NCBI RefSeq assembly: GCF_032397745.1
Contig: NZ_CP135921.1
Coordinates: 5,754,501 to 5,818,500 of the forward strand
Source of the DNA: Bradyrhizobium prioriisuperbiae
GTDB taxonomy: Bacteria > Pseudomonadota > Alphaproteobacteria > Rhizobiales > Xanthobacteraceae
Reading direction: 5' to 3'
Length of the DNA: 64,000 bases
A program made the translations under genes and the position numbers. The notes below the pieces were generated by a model that was not told where the DNA came from, did not search any database, and saw only the letters and a list, made by a program, of their open reading frames with translations. Positions 35,784 through 44,886 of this stretch are shown one piece after another; positions within the stretch are counted from its first letter, which is position 1, and each line of letters opens with the position of its first letter.

Positions 35784-36296
35784 ATGAACTCCAGCGTCGT
35801 CACCTACTTTGAGGACTTCGCCGTCGGCGACATCTACGAGCATTCCCGCGGCCGGACCGTTACGAACTTCGACAACTATTCGATCACGCATATGTCCATG
35901 AACACGGCGGAGGCGCATTTCAATCTGCCATATTCGTTCAAGATGCTCGATGGCCGCTTCCGCGAGAGGATCGTCGCGGGCCCGTGCACGATTGCCATCG
36001 TCGTTGGCCTGACCAGTCAGGACATGAGCGAGAATGCGTTCATGGATGTTGGACTGACTGGAATAATGCTTCATCACCCAGTCTTTGCCGGCGACACACT
36101 TTACGCGCGCTCGGAAGTCCTCGCCGTTGAAGAGGATACCGGCCGCAACGACACGGGAATGGTGCGTTACCGCTTCTCCGCCACGAACCAGGACGGGAAG
36201 CTGATTGCCGAAGGCGAACGCACAGTTTGCCTCAAGAAGCGTTCCGCATGGGAAGCGCGCGACAAGGCTGCTCAGAAATTGGAGATTGCACCATGA
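35784..36296 (+). CDS. MaoC-like hot-dog hydratase (second of two)
   Basis: 170 aa. Motifs: YFEDFAVGDIYEHSRGRTVT, MNTAEAHFN (His retained), VVGLTSQDMSENAF, HHPVFAGDTLYARSEVL and NQDGKLIAEGERTV. These are close in pattern to mesaconyl-CoA hydratases and itaconyl-CoA hydratase. It sits one base after the dehydrogenase and overlaps the CoA transferase start by 4 bases. Likely hydrates the unsaturated CoA ester made by the dehydrogenase. Confidence 0.87.
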   Translation: MNSSVVTYFEDFAVGDIYEHSRGRTVTNFDNYSITHMSMNTAEAHFNLPYSFKMLDGRFRERIVAGPCTIAIVVGLTSQDMSENAFMDVGLTGIMLHHPVFAGDTLYARSEVLAVEEDTGRNDTGMVRYRFSATNQDGKLIAEGERTVCLKKRSAWEARDKAAQKLEIAP

Positions 36297-37516
36297 CCGC
36301 CGCACTTTCGGGAATAACCGTCATCGATCTGACGCAGGGGGTCTCGGGGCCGTTTTCCACGCGGTTGCTTAGCCAGATGGGCGCGCGTGTCCTCAAGATC
36401 GAGCGCCCGGGGAGCGGTGACCTCATTCGCTTCTGGGATAATATCGTGCATGGCATGTGCTCGGGCCATGCCTGGGTGAATCCGGGCAAGGAGAGCGTCG
36501 CACTCGACTTGAAGAAGGAGGCGGGACGTGACGTACTCAAGCGGTTGATCGCTGAAGCGGATATCGTCATCGAGAACTTTGTGCCGGGCTCGCTCGAGGC
36601 TTGGGGGTTAACTTACGAGGCCATCAAGGCGATCAAGCCGGACATCATCTTTTGCCGGATTTCCGGCTTCGGCCAGGATGGTCCATATCGCGACCGCGCT
36701 GCGCTCGATCTGATCGTGCAGGGCGAGGCGGGGCTTATCCTTACGAATGGGACGCGAGAAGATCCGGCGAAGATCTCGGTCTCGCTCTGCGACATCGCAG
36801 GTTCTATGTATGCGACGATTGGAATTCTCGAAGCGTTGTTTCATCGGCAGCGCACTGGACGCGGCCAGCAATTTCAGGTCTCGCTGCTAGAGGCGGTTCT
36901 CACCTGGACTGGCTACTTCCCCTATATGTACTGGTACGGTGGCAAGCTTCCCCAGCGCGTCGGGCTGCATCATCACACCATGGCGCCCTATGGGCCCTAT
37001 CCTTGCCGCGACGGGAAGCAGGTTATCGTCGCTGCAGGTGCCGGTCACGTCGAGATGTGGCGCAAGTTTTGTCAGGCTATAGAGCGGCTAGAGATGTTCG
37101 ACGATCCGCTCTTTGCCAATAACAACGCGCGGCTCTCCAATCGCGTTTTGCTCGACAAACACATATGCGACGCGATTGGCAAACACGACCGTCCGTACTG
37201 GCTCGACCGATTCCATAAATTCGGCATTCCGGCGGGTGCCTTGAACGATCTCAGCGAAGCGCTCAGCCATCCGGCAATCGAGGCGCGTGGCTTCATCAAG
37301 GAAGTCGATAGCGCGGTTGGTAAGGTCAAGGTGTTCGACTTTCCGCCGCAGTCCTCGGAAACGCAGTCGGTCAATGATCTCGGCCCGCCCACGCTGGGGG
37401 AACATACGGCGAGAGTGCTCGGCGAGTTCGGCTATTCGGCCGACGAAATCGAACGCATGCGCGCAGATGGGGTCATCCAGTGCAGCGAAACCGCGAAGGA
37501 GGCCGCCCGTGCTTGA
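36293..37516 (+). CDS. Class III CoA transferase (CaiB/BaiF family)
   Basis: 407 aa. N-terminal GITVIDLTQGVSGPFSTRLL and GARVLKIERPGSGD; catalytic Asp in SLCDIAGSMYA near residue 165, matching Asp169 of formyl-CoA transferase. It transfers CoA between an acyl-CoA and a free carboxylate, so it is the activating step of the pathway. ATG 36293 overlaps the MaoC stop; the longer frame from 36227 is not used. Related enzymes activate itaconate, mesaconate, succinate or citramalate. Confidence 0.92.
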   Translation: MTAALSGITVIDLTQGVSGPFSTRLLSQMGARVLKIERPGSGDLIRFWDNIVHGMCSGHAWVNPGKESVALDLKKEAGRDVLKRLIAEADIVIENFVPGSLEAWGLTYEAIKAIKPDIIFCRISGFGQDGPYRDRAALDLIVQGEAGLILTNGTREDPAKISVSLCDIAGSMYATIGILEALFHRQRTGRGQQFQVSLLEAVLTWTGYFPYMYWYGGKLPQRVGLHHHTMAPYGPYPCRDGKQVIVAAGAGHVEMWRKFCQAIERLEMFDDPLFANNNARLSNRVLLDKHICDAIGKHDRPYWLDRFHKFGIPAGALNDLSEALSHPAIEARGFIKEVDSAVGKVKVFDFPPQSSETQSVNDLGPPTLGEHTARVLGEFGYSADEIERMRADGVIQCSETAKEAARA

Positions 37517-38888
37517 GCGCACTCCTACGTCGCAGACGCGACATCTAGCGGACTTCGCCGCTACCACTGAGCTCGCGAGTGTTCCTGCGGCTACGCGAGC
37601 GCGACTCAAGGAATGCCTGCTCGACACGATCGGCGTTGCGGCATTTTCTGCGCAATTCGCTGAAAGCAGCCCAGCGTTCCGCAACGGTGTCCTTGCCATG
37701 GGCTACGGTCCCGGCGATGCGACGGTCATCGGCGAGGCCCGGACCTATGCGCCGATGCAGGCGGCGCTCCTCAACGGCGCGTTTGCCCATACACTCGATT
37801 TCGACGATACCAACGTCTGGGGATACCTCCATCCCGGCGCCCCTGTGATCGCAGCGGCATTGGTGGAGGCTGAGCGCCTGCGTTCGAGTGGGGCCGAACT
37901 GCTCGAAGCACTCGCGGTTGGTTATGAGGTCGCCTGCCGGGTCGGCGCCGCGCTTGGGCAGACGGCATACGACCGGGGTTTCCACATCACGTCTGTGGCC
38001 GGTATCTTTGGCGGGGTCGCGGCGGCCGGGCGGCTCCGGCGGATCGACGGTGCCACAATAGCAAGTGCGTTCGGCGTCGCAGGGAGCAGTGCCGCCGGCT
38101 CCATGCAATACCTGTCGAATGGTTCGTGGAACAAGCGCCTCCATCCGGGGCTTGCCGCGCATGCGGCACTGCTGTCGTTGGGATTGGCGCAGGCGGGCGT
38201 CCTCGGCGCCGAGGCGGCGATTGATGGGCAATACGGATTGCTGGCGGGCTACACGGACAAGCCGAATGCGGCGCTTCTGACAGAACGGCTCGGGACTTGG
38301 TGGCCGAGCACCAACACGGCTCTGAAACCGTTTCCGTCCTGTCGACTCACGCATACCGCAGCGGAGGCAGCACTCCTGCTGCGCGAGCGGGCGACCGAAG
38401 GGCAGCGCAGGAACGCGCGGCTGCGGGTACGCCTGTCGCCCAAGGCGGTGCAGATTGTCGGTGAGCCTCTCCCCAACAAGATCAAGCCAGCGAACATCGT
38501 GGAGGGGCAGTTCAGTGTCTATTTTCAGGTCGCAGTTTCCTGGCTCGACGGGCGCTGCAACTGGCAAAGCTACGAGCGCCTGGGTGCAAGCGACGTCGAT
38601 ACCTTCGCTTCGACGATTGAGGTCGTTGCCGACGACAACCTCGCAATGGCGGCCGCTGAGCTGACCGACACCGTGCATCCGTCTCTGACGTTACGCATCG
38701 ATGATCCGCTCGGCGAGAGCAATCGTCCGCTCGATCCAGACCATGTTCACCGCAAGTTTCGCGATCTCGCCATGCCCGTTTACGGCAAGGAGCGGGTGAA
38801 ACGGATTGTGGAGCGCGTCGCGGCGCTCGAAGAGGAACCAGACGCCGCCGTCCTCATCCATCTGCTCCGCGCGGAGTCTGGCTCATGA
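37509..38888 (+). CDS. MmgE/PrpD-family protein (second of two)
   Basis: 459 aa, starting at GTG 37509 with an 8-base overlap with the CoA transferase. Motifs: LLDTIGVAAFS, NGAFAHTLDFDDTN, HITSVAGIFGGVAAA, NKRLHPGLAAHAAL and KPFPSCRLTHTAAEAAL. It is a diverged paralogue of the 32708 product; the His/Asp active-site region (LDFDDT) is conserved in both. It probably catalyses dehydration, isomerisation or decarboxylation of a branched polycarboxylate. Confidence 0.87.
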   Translation: MLERTPTSQTRHLADFAATTELASVPAATRARLKECLLDTIGVAAFSAQFAESSPAFRNGVLAMGYGPGDATVIGEARTYAPMQAALLNGAFAHTLDFDDTNVWGYLHPGAPVIAAALVEAERLRSSGAELLEALAVGYEVACRVGAALGQTAYDRGFHITSVAGIFGGVAAAGRLRRIDGATIASAFGVAGSSAAGSMQYLSNGSWNKRLHPGLAAHAALLSLGLAQAGVLGAEAAIDGQYGLLAGYTDKPNAALLTERLGTWWPSTNTALKPFPSCRLTHTAAEAALLLRERATEGQRRNARLRVRLSPKAVQIVGEPLPNKIKPANIVEGQFSVYFQVAVSWLDGRCNWQSYERLGASDVDTFASTIEVVADDNLAMAAAELTDTVHPSLTLRIDDPLGESNRPLDPDHVHRKFRDLAMPVYGKERVKRIVERVAALEEEPDAAVLIHLLRAESGS

Positions 38889-39748
38889 GCGAACAGGACT
38901 TTGTCCGCCGAAGCCAGTTGGTGACGCCGGCCGCGAGTGAAAAAATGATCGTCAAGGCGCTTGCCGTTGACTGCGATAGTGTGGTCATCGATCTCGAAGA
39001 CGCAATTGCGCCGGGCCGGAAAGCGGAAGGCAGGCAGGTGCTACGCAATGCTCTATCCGGTGCAAATGCCGGAACTAGAGAACTAGGTGTCCGGATCAAC
39101 GGCCTTGAAACGCCGTGGTGTCTCGACGACCTTCTGGCCCTTGAGGGGCTTCCGATCGACACGATAGTTGTACCGAAGGTCAATTGCGCGGAAGACGTCT
39201 ATGCGTACGACCAGCTTGTCCGCCAGATCGAGTTTCGCCTGAAAAAGAGACTGACACTTCAGCTGTTGATCGAAACAGCGCGCGGGCTTGAAAATGCATA
39301 TGCAATTGCACGGGCTTCGCCACGGATCCGCTGCCTGATCTTCGGCGTCGGCGACTTCATGGCCGACACCGGAATGGCGTTCGATGCCGCACTGCTTATG
39401 CCGGTGCGCAGCCGCGTCGTTACAGCGGCGTCCGCTGCCGGCGTTCAGGCGATCGACCATGTTCACCCCGCCGTGGCCGATATCGAGGGCCTTAACCGCG
39501 CGGCGCGTGAGGCGCATGCGCTCGGCTTCGCCGGCAAATGGGCGATCCACCCGCAGCAGGTCGGGCCGATCAACATGGCCTTCAGCCCTTCGCCCGAAGA
39601 GATCGAAAAGGCGCGGCGGATCGTCGACGTCTACGAGACAGCGCAACGCGCTGGTCAGGGTGCAATCTCCCTCGACGGCGCGCTCGTGGATGAAGCGGTG
39701 CTCAAGATTGCGAGACGCAGCCTTGCGATTGCTCGATCGAACTCGTGA
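38885..39748 (+). CDS. HpcH/HpaI aldolase / citrate lyase beta-like (CitE-like) CoA-ester lyase
   Basis: 287 aa. CitE-like motifs: RRSQLVTPA, DSVVIDLEDAI (metal-binding acidic pair), LQLLIETARGLENA (catalytic Glu) and IFGVGDFMADTG (metal Asp). The C-terminal FAGKWAIHPQQV is typical of malyl-/citramalyl-/beta-methylmalyl-CoA lyases. It cleaves a 3-hydroxyacyl-CoA dicarboxylate to acetyl- or propionyl-CoA plus pyruvate or glyoxylate. Last enzyme step of the operon; ATG overlaps the preceding stop. Confidence 0.9.
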   Translation: MSEQDFVRRSQLVTPAASEKMIVKALAVDCDSVVIDLEDAIAPGRKAEGRQVLRNALSGANAGTRELGVRINGLETPWCLDDLLALEGLPIDTIVVPKVNCAEDVYAYDQLVRQIEFRLKKRLTLQLLIETARGLENAYAIARASPRIRCLIFGVGDFMADTGMAFDAALLMPVRSRVVTAASAAGVQAIDHVHPAVADIEGLNRAAREAHALGFAGKWAIHPQQVGPINMAFSPSPEEIEKARRIVDVYETAQRAGQGAISLDGALVDEAVLKIARRSLAIARSNS

Positions 39749-39793
39749 GCGTCAGTTCAGAATAATCGATAAGAGTATAAGGGAAACGCGACA

Positions 39794-41182
39794 ATGGAAT
39801 ATACAGCAGCGCAACGGCTCGACCGTTTGCCGGAGACCAAATTTCACCGCCGCATTGCCGCGATGATTGCGGCGGGGCTGTTTTTCGACACTTTCGATCT
39901 CTATTTGGCGTCAAGCGTGATGGCAGCGTTCACGTCCACGAGGTGGGCAACGGTAGAACAGAACGCTCAGTTTGCTTCCGCCGGTGCGTTTGGCGCCCTC
40001 ATCGGTGCCTTTCTCGCAGGATGGCTCGGCGACCTATATGGCCGCAAGTTTTCGTTTCAGTTCAATTTGCTTCTATTCGGCGGCGCCTCGCTAGCCGCTG
40101 TCTTTGTACCCTCGATGGACTGGCTGATCCCGCTTCGCTTCATCATGGGAATCGGGCTCGGCGCCGAGATAGTCGTGGCCTACGCGACGATTACCGAGTT
40201 TGTACCTCCCACGAAGCGCGGCAAGTGGAGCGCGATTCTCTTCTTCGTTGGCACGGCGGCTTTGCCAACATCCAACGTCCTGGGCTACCTGCTGATCCCG
40301 GCGGTTGGCTGGCGCTCGATGTTCGCCATCGCCGGCCTTGGTGCCATGTTCGTTTGGTGGATGCGCAAGCAGCTGCCGGAATCGCCGCGCTGGCTCGAAT
40401 CGAAGGGCTATATAAAGGAAGCACGCGAAATTCTTGATCGTATCGAAGCCGACGTTGTGAAGGATACCGGGGCAGCCTTGCCGGTTCCGGATGTCGCAGC
40501 TTCGGTGTCGAGCACCGCAAAATTTACTTTCGGGGACTTGTTCAAACCGAACTTGCTCGGTTCGACGATTACCGGGATGGTGCTGCATATTGTGGCGCTG
40601 AGCTCGCTCTACGGTTTTATCGTTTGGTTGCCGACATTCCTGATTAAGCAGGGCCTATCATTGGAAACGGCGCTCGGTCATGCGGCGCAGGTCTCCATCG
40701 GCGCTTTGGTTGGCGTCGTTGCAGGCGCTTGGTGGTCAGACAAATGGAGCCGCAAGCGTAGCATCGTTCTCATTTCGATTGTTTCGGCCGTGGTCGGCTA
40801 CATCTATGCAAATGTCGGGTCGATCGAGAGTACCAAGCTTTTGGGGAGCGCCTTGATTGCACTTATCTATTTCAGCGCAGCGATGGGTTACAGCGCGTAT
40901 GTTCCCGAGCTCTTCCCAACGGAGCTCCGCTTGCGAGGGACTGGAATTTCAAGCATGGCGGGCCGTGCTGCGTCGATCGTGGCGCCGCAGGTGGTCGCAG
41001 TACTGTTCGCTGCAAACGGCGTCACTGCGGTAACGCTCGTGCTTGTCGGGCTCTTTCTCATTCAGGCCGTCGTCATCGGTCTCTTCGGTGTCGAGACGAA
41101 TTCACGCAGTCTCGAAAGCCAGTTTGCCGCCAGAAGTGGTGGAACACCGACTGTAGAAAGACGAGTTGCCGCAGACATATAG
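39794..41182 (+). CDS. MFS transporter (metabolite:H+ symporter type)
   Basis: 462 aa, about twelve transmembrane helices. Motif A-like GDLYGRKFSFQ is in the loop between helices 2 and 3; ESPRWLESKG before the central loop is characteristic of the sugar/metabolite:H+ symporter group. It lies 45 bases after the lyase, in the same direction. It is the obvious importer of the acid that the operon degrades. Confidence 0.88.
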   Translation: MEYTAAQRLDRLPETKFHRRIAAMIAAGLFFDTFDLYLASSVMAAFTSTRWATVEQNAQFASAGAFGALIGAFLAGWLGDLYGRKFSFQFNLLLFGGASLAAVFVPSMDWLIPLRFIMGIGLGAEIVVAYATITEFVPPTKRGKWSAILFFVGTAALPTSNVLGYLLIPAVGWRSMFAIAGLGAMFVWWMRKQLPESPRWLESKGYIKEAREILDRIEADVVKDTGAALPVPDVAASVSSTAKFTFGDLFKPNLLGSTITGMVLHIVALSSLYGFIVWLPTFLIKQGLSLETALGHAAQVSIGALVGVVAGAWWSDKWSRKRSIVLISIVSAVVGYIYANVGSIESTKLLGSALIALIYFSAAMGYSAYVPELFPTELRLRGTGISSMAGRAASIVAPQVVAVLFAANGVTAVTLVLVGLFLIQAVVIGLFGVETNSRSLESQFAARSGGTPTVERRVAADI

Positions 41183-41303
41183 CCCAGACGAAAGCGCGAT
41201 CGGCATCGAGGATGCCGGTCGGACATCGACATATCAGGCATTGAAATTCTGATGGTGTCCGCGCCGTATCTCTAGCAACCGCTACCATAGATGGAGAATC
41301 GAC

Positions 41304-41876
41304 TTGACTACTCAGACGATCGATCAACGACCTGCCCAGCCCACTCCGGGGTGGCTCAAGGGCTACTACTTCACCCGCTTTGCCTTCTCGGCGGCCTGGG
41401 TCGCGACGGCCTTCGGCGCCGCGAAAAATGTGCCGATGCTGGCCGCGATCATGCTGGTTGGTTATCCAGCATGGGACGGCATTGCGAACTTTGTCGATGC
41501 CCAGCGCAATGGGGGCCTCGGCCGTAACAAGACTCAGTTGCTGAACTTCATCGTCAGCATTATCACCACAGTCGCCGTGGCCGTCGCACTCGGCAGCATG
41601 AACAGCGTACTTGTGGTATTCGGCATCTGGGCCGGCTTCGCGGGCATTTTCCAACTCGCCACCGGCGTCCGCCGCTGGAAATCCTATGGCGCCCAATGGG
41701 CAATGATCCTGAGCGGCGCGCAGTCCGCATTGGCCGGCTTCCTATTTGTGAAGATGGCTGGCGGTACCGAGCCGGTCGGTATCTCCACCGTCGCCCCATA
41801 TGCCGCCTTCGGCGCCTTCTACTTCCTCGTTTCGGCTGTCTGGCTGACGGTGAGCCAGGCCCGCAAGAGCACGTAA
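41304..41876 (+). CDS. DUF308 (HdeD-like) membrane protein
   Basis: 190 aa with about six hydrophobic helices and short Gly/Ala-rich repeats (FVDAQRNGGLGRNK, FGIWAGFAGIFQLATGVRRWKSYG, GAQWAMILSGAQS). This resembles DUF308/HdeD-like proteins. It starts at TTG 41304 with GGAG about 9 bases upstream. Function unknown; it may not belong to the catabolic operon because 120 bases separate them. Confidence 0.65.
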   Translation: MTTQTIDQRPAQPTPGWLKGYYFTRFAFSAAWVATAFGAAKNVPMLAAIMLVGYPAWDGIANFVDAQRNGGLGRNKTQLLNFIVSIITTVAVAVALGSMNSVLVVFGIWAGFAGIFQLATGVRRWKSYGAQWAMILSGAQSALAGFLFVKMAGGTEPVGISTVAPYAAFGAFYFLVSAVWLTVSQARKST

Positions 41877-42078
41877 CGCACAGCGAGTTGAGGCACCCAA
41901 GATGCTCTCGGGTGCATAATGGCCGGCTCAATCCATGTCGCCATGCGCATTTCGTCCGAACTTTGACGACCATTTGGTGCAATCGCGCAGGCTCGATGGC
42001 CACACCTCATGCGAAGGTTGGATAAGTCTGATCGCGGCGATCTCAGGCCGCCAAGTCGCCGACGATCCCGCTAAAGCC

Positions 42079-42450
42079 TCAAACACTCCCAATCCGATAT
42101 TGTCGCGGCATCTCTTCAAGTTGATCTAGTACGATGTCTCGCTTACCCCCCGACTGAATTAGAATATATGTGACATCATTCTCCGTTTCGTTTTTGACGT
42201 GATGAATCACCCCCCGATCAACAGAAAAATAGTCGATTACTTGTACCGATCTTTTTTCATCGCCAACTCTAAACTCGACCGTCAACACACCGGCAACGAC
42301 AACCCAGCGATCACTTACGCTTGTGTGATAGTGCCATTGTGTCTCGCCGCCGGCACGCACAGTAGCTTTCGAAACATGGTAGCCATCCGCTTCAAGGAGT
42401 GTTTCATATTGAACTTTATCGTTCGCAAGCGGCATATTCTGGTCAATCAC
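42079..42450 (-). CDS. Single-domain cupin protein
   Basis: 123 aa. Cupin motif 1 lies near residue 35 (GGETQWHYHTSVSDRWVVVAG), and motif 2 near 78 (VDRGVIHHVKNETEN) with the metal-ligand His. It is probably a small metal-binding enzyme or regulator; substrate unknown. It is isolated between the DUF308 gene and the IS. Confidence 0.8.
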   Translation of the reverse strand: MIDQNMPLANDKVQYETLLEADGYHVSKATVRAGGETQWHYHTSVSDRWVVVAGVLTVEFRVGDEKRSVQVIDYFSVDRGVIHHVKNETENDVTYILIQSGGKRDIVLDQLEEMPRQYRIGSV

Positions 42451-42779
42451 CTGTATCCCTCCAATTTGGTTTTGCGCTTAGCGTTCACGTCACCTCCACA
42501 AGGAGCTTCATGCAAAACCGCTAGTAGCGCAGCCTAAGATTTTTCGTCGTCCGATTGTAGGCAGCATGTGAAATGCGACGAGCAGTCACTACCAATTGCG
42601 ACGACTATAAGCACAACTGAAAGCTTCACTAAAAGCGCGAATTATAAACAGGTGTTTGGGCAATCGCATCGCGTTATAAACTTATCACTATATTCGCAGA
42701 TGCAATTACATTTTATTATCATCTCATTTCCCTCCTCCCCAACGACCTGCAAAATGATGAGTCGGACTGGGTGAGGTTG
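42451..42779. other. Gene-free interval, lower GC
   Basis: About 330 bases with noticeably more A/T than the neighbourhood. No credible gene, hairpin or repeat seen. Confidence 0.5.
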
Positions 42780-42783
42780 CTAG

Positions 42784-43622
42784 GGTCCAGACTCATTAGA
42801 TCCACCATACAAGAGCGGCGGCGAGGCAGACAGATGCCAAGTAGTTGCGGGCCAGCTTATCGTATCGGGTTGCGATGCGCCTGAAGTCCTTCAGTCTGCT
42901 GAAAGCGCTCTCGATACGCCAGCGCAGCTTGTAGAGGCGCTTGTTGAAGCTGAAAGGTTGCTTCCTGTTGCGGCGGTTTGGGATAACCGGCTTGGTCCCG
43001 CGCGCGTGCAATTCCTCGCGCAATTCGGCGCTGTCGTAAGCCTTGTCGCCGAGCATGCACTCCGGCGGCATCACCCTGTGGATCAGTCGTTCCGCGACCG
43101 GGCAGTCATGCGCTTCACCTCCGGTCAGCAGAATGGCGATCAGGCGCCCCTTAGCATCTGCGAGTGCGTGGATCTTCGTGTTGCGCCCTCCGCGCGAGCG
43201 GCCAATAGCCTGATTGTGCTCCCCCTTTTTCCGCCCGCTGCCGAGCGATGTGCTTTGACATGGGTTGAGTCGATCATTTGCGTGTCCGTGGCGCGGCCCC
43301 GGCCGGCAAGCTCTCGGAACAGATTTTCCCAGACCCCACGTCGTGCCCAGCGCACAAAGCGATTGTAAATCGTCGTCGGAGGACCATATTCGGGCGGGCA
43401 ATCGCACCAGCGGCAGCCGCTTCTCAGCACATGAATGATGCCGCTGATGACCCGACGATCATCCGCGCGCTCTACGCCGCGGACATCCGTCGGAAGGTGA
43501 GGTTCAATCCGTCCCCACTGTTCGTCGCTCAACCAAAATAGATTCTTGCGCACGATCCCAAACCCTTCCAAAAGCGAATCAGGATCGTATTGTCTCTGCT
43601 GAGAAATTAATGAGTTCTAACC
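42784..43622 (-). mobile_element. IS5-family (IS427-group) insertion sequence, 839 bp
   Basis: Ends are GGTCCAGACTCATTA (42784-42798) and TAATGAGTTCTAACC (43608-43622), inverted repeats matching at 11 of 15 positions. CTAG flanks both sides (42780-42783, 43623-43626), the expected target duplication for this group. Inside is one transposase split over two frames on the minus strand. Confidence 0.85.
42796..43553 (-). CDS. IS427-group transposase, two overlapping frames (programmed frameshift)
   Basis: Frame A (43553 to 43140, GTG start at RKNLFWLSDEQW) holds the helix-turn-helix region and the first catalytic Asp (QMIDSTHVK). Frame B (read through to 42796) holds the second Asp (LGDKAYDS) and the Y-R-E-K box (WRIESAFSRLKDFRR). 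The frames overlap at an A5G5 run (minus strand, about 43220), the slippery site that produces the OrfAB fusion in this group. The DDE triad is complete, so the IS could be active. Confidence 0.85.
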
Positions 43623-43626
43623 CTAG

Positions 43627-44007
43627 TTCGGTGAGAACCCGTCTTAGGTGAGAATCCGTCGCGATTCTTAATCGCTTCATATGCGCGTGAAAAAAAACAA
43701 GCGGGCACGCAAATTGGTAGCCACGCTTAAGCTGACAAAGTCGTCGCCCGTGTGAACTGAAGCAAGCCTCGCGCAATCGGTACTGCGGACGGAGACGCGC
43801 TTCTCATTTGCTCAATAAGTTGGCAGCAACGATTATAAAAAACCCATTACTCTAGCAGAGTGCAATGTTGCAATTAACTGTGCGCAACTCTGCCTTCTCT
43901 TTTGCACGTGCGTAACGAACAATCGCAGACATCATCTGCACACTCTACCGCAGATGAAAGCGAAATGCATCACACGAATAAAAATGTGAAACGCAGTGGT
44001 AGCGTAA
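43627..44007. other. Gene-free interval upstream of the third ABC operon
   Basis: About 380 bases, A/T-richer than average, without a credible gene. It includes several TGCAA/GCGCAA words near 43860-43900 that might belong to a promoter region, but no defined site can be supported. Confidence 0.45.
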
Positions 44008-44886
44008 ATGCTGGCGAGAACCGAAATCCCAAGTCAGGTCGAAGCTTATGATCTGATTCATATGGAGCAGGCGGGTCTCGTATATCGCTGCGGCGACTCC
44101 GTAGTCGAGGCGCTGGCAAAAACCGAGCTACGAATCGCTGCTGGCGATTTCGTCGCGCTGGTGGGGCCGTCGGGCTGCGGCAAGTCAACAATCCTGAAAC
44201 TGGTAAGCGGCTTGCTGCAAGCGACGTCGGGCTTTGTGTTTTTGGCGGGGCGCGAGATAGGCGCCCAGGACGTTCGCATCGGAATGGCTTTCCAAAACCC
44301 AACGCTGCTTCCATGGCTGACCATTCGTCAGAATGTCATGCTGCCGCTAAAGATCGTTCGTCCTTTTCGGCAAGAGTGGCGCAAGAAAAGGCGTAGCGAA
44401 TATACTGAACGCGCGCGACACCTGCTCGCTAGTGTGGGATTGCTCGACTTCGAGCACCACTACCCGTGGCAACTGTCGGGCGGTATGCAACAACGCGCAT
44501 CGCTATGCCGAGCGCTTATTCACAACCCGACGCTATTGCTGCTAGACGAGCCGTTTGGCGCGTTGGATCAGTTTACCCGTGAGGAGTTGTGGGAAACGCT
44601 GCAGCAGCTGTGGATCAATCAGAAACCGACAGTGCTTCTGGTGACGCACGATCTTCGGGAAAGCGCCTACCTAGCGAACCGCATCATTGTCATGAGCGCG
44701 CGACCAGGGCGCATCGTCGAGGATCAGCGTGTGCCCTTCGCTCGGCCCCGAAATGTGGAAATGACTTATCGGCCGGATTTCGTAGTCCTCACTCAAAGAC
44801 TGCGTAGCCTTATTGTTGCGGGAAACGAGGCAAAAGTTGTTGCGGGAAACGAGGCAAAAGCCGCGCGTTCCGGAGCAATCCAATGA
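44008..44886 (+). CDS. NitT/TauT-family ABC transporter ATP-binding protein
   Basis: 292 aa. Walker A GPSGCGKST near residue 53, signature LSGGMQQR, Walker B LLLLDEP and H-loop VTHD are intact. ATG 44062 (MEQAGLVYRCG) is an alternative start. The C-terminus contains VAGNEAK twice, from a 24-base tandem duplication at 44812-44859. First gene of an operon with a permease and binding protein; it overlaps the permease by 4 bases. Confidence 0.9.
   Translation: MLARTEIPSQVEAYDLIHMEQAGLVYRCGDSVVEALAKTELRIAAGDFVALVGPSGCGKSTILKLVSGLLQATSGFVFLAGREIGAQDVRIGMAFQNPTLLPWLTIRQNVMLPLKIVRPFRQEWRKKRRSEYTERARHLLASVGLLDFEHHYPWQLSGGMQQRASLCRALIHNPTLLLLDEPFGALDQFTREELWETLQQLWINQKPTVLLVTHDLRESAYLANRIIVMSARPGRIVEDQRVPFARPRNVEMTYRPDFVVLTQRLRSLIVAGNEAKVVAGNEAKAARSGAIQ
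44812..44859 (+). repeat. 24-bp tandem duplication inside the ATPase gene
   Basis: Two 24-base units (44812-44835 and 44836-44859) differ only at their first base. They add eight residues in frame (VVAGNEAK) near the end of the protein, beyond the ATPase motifs. Confidence 0.8.

Noticed and set aside
41199..41213. GGCATC-GAG-GATGCC hairpin after the MFS gene as a terminator
   Set aside because: The stem is only 6 bp and no T-run follows.
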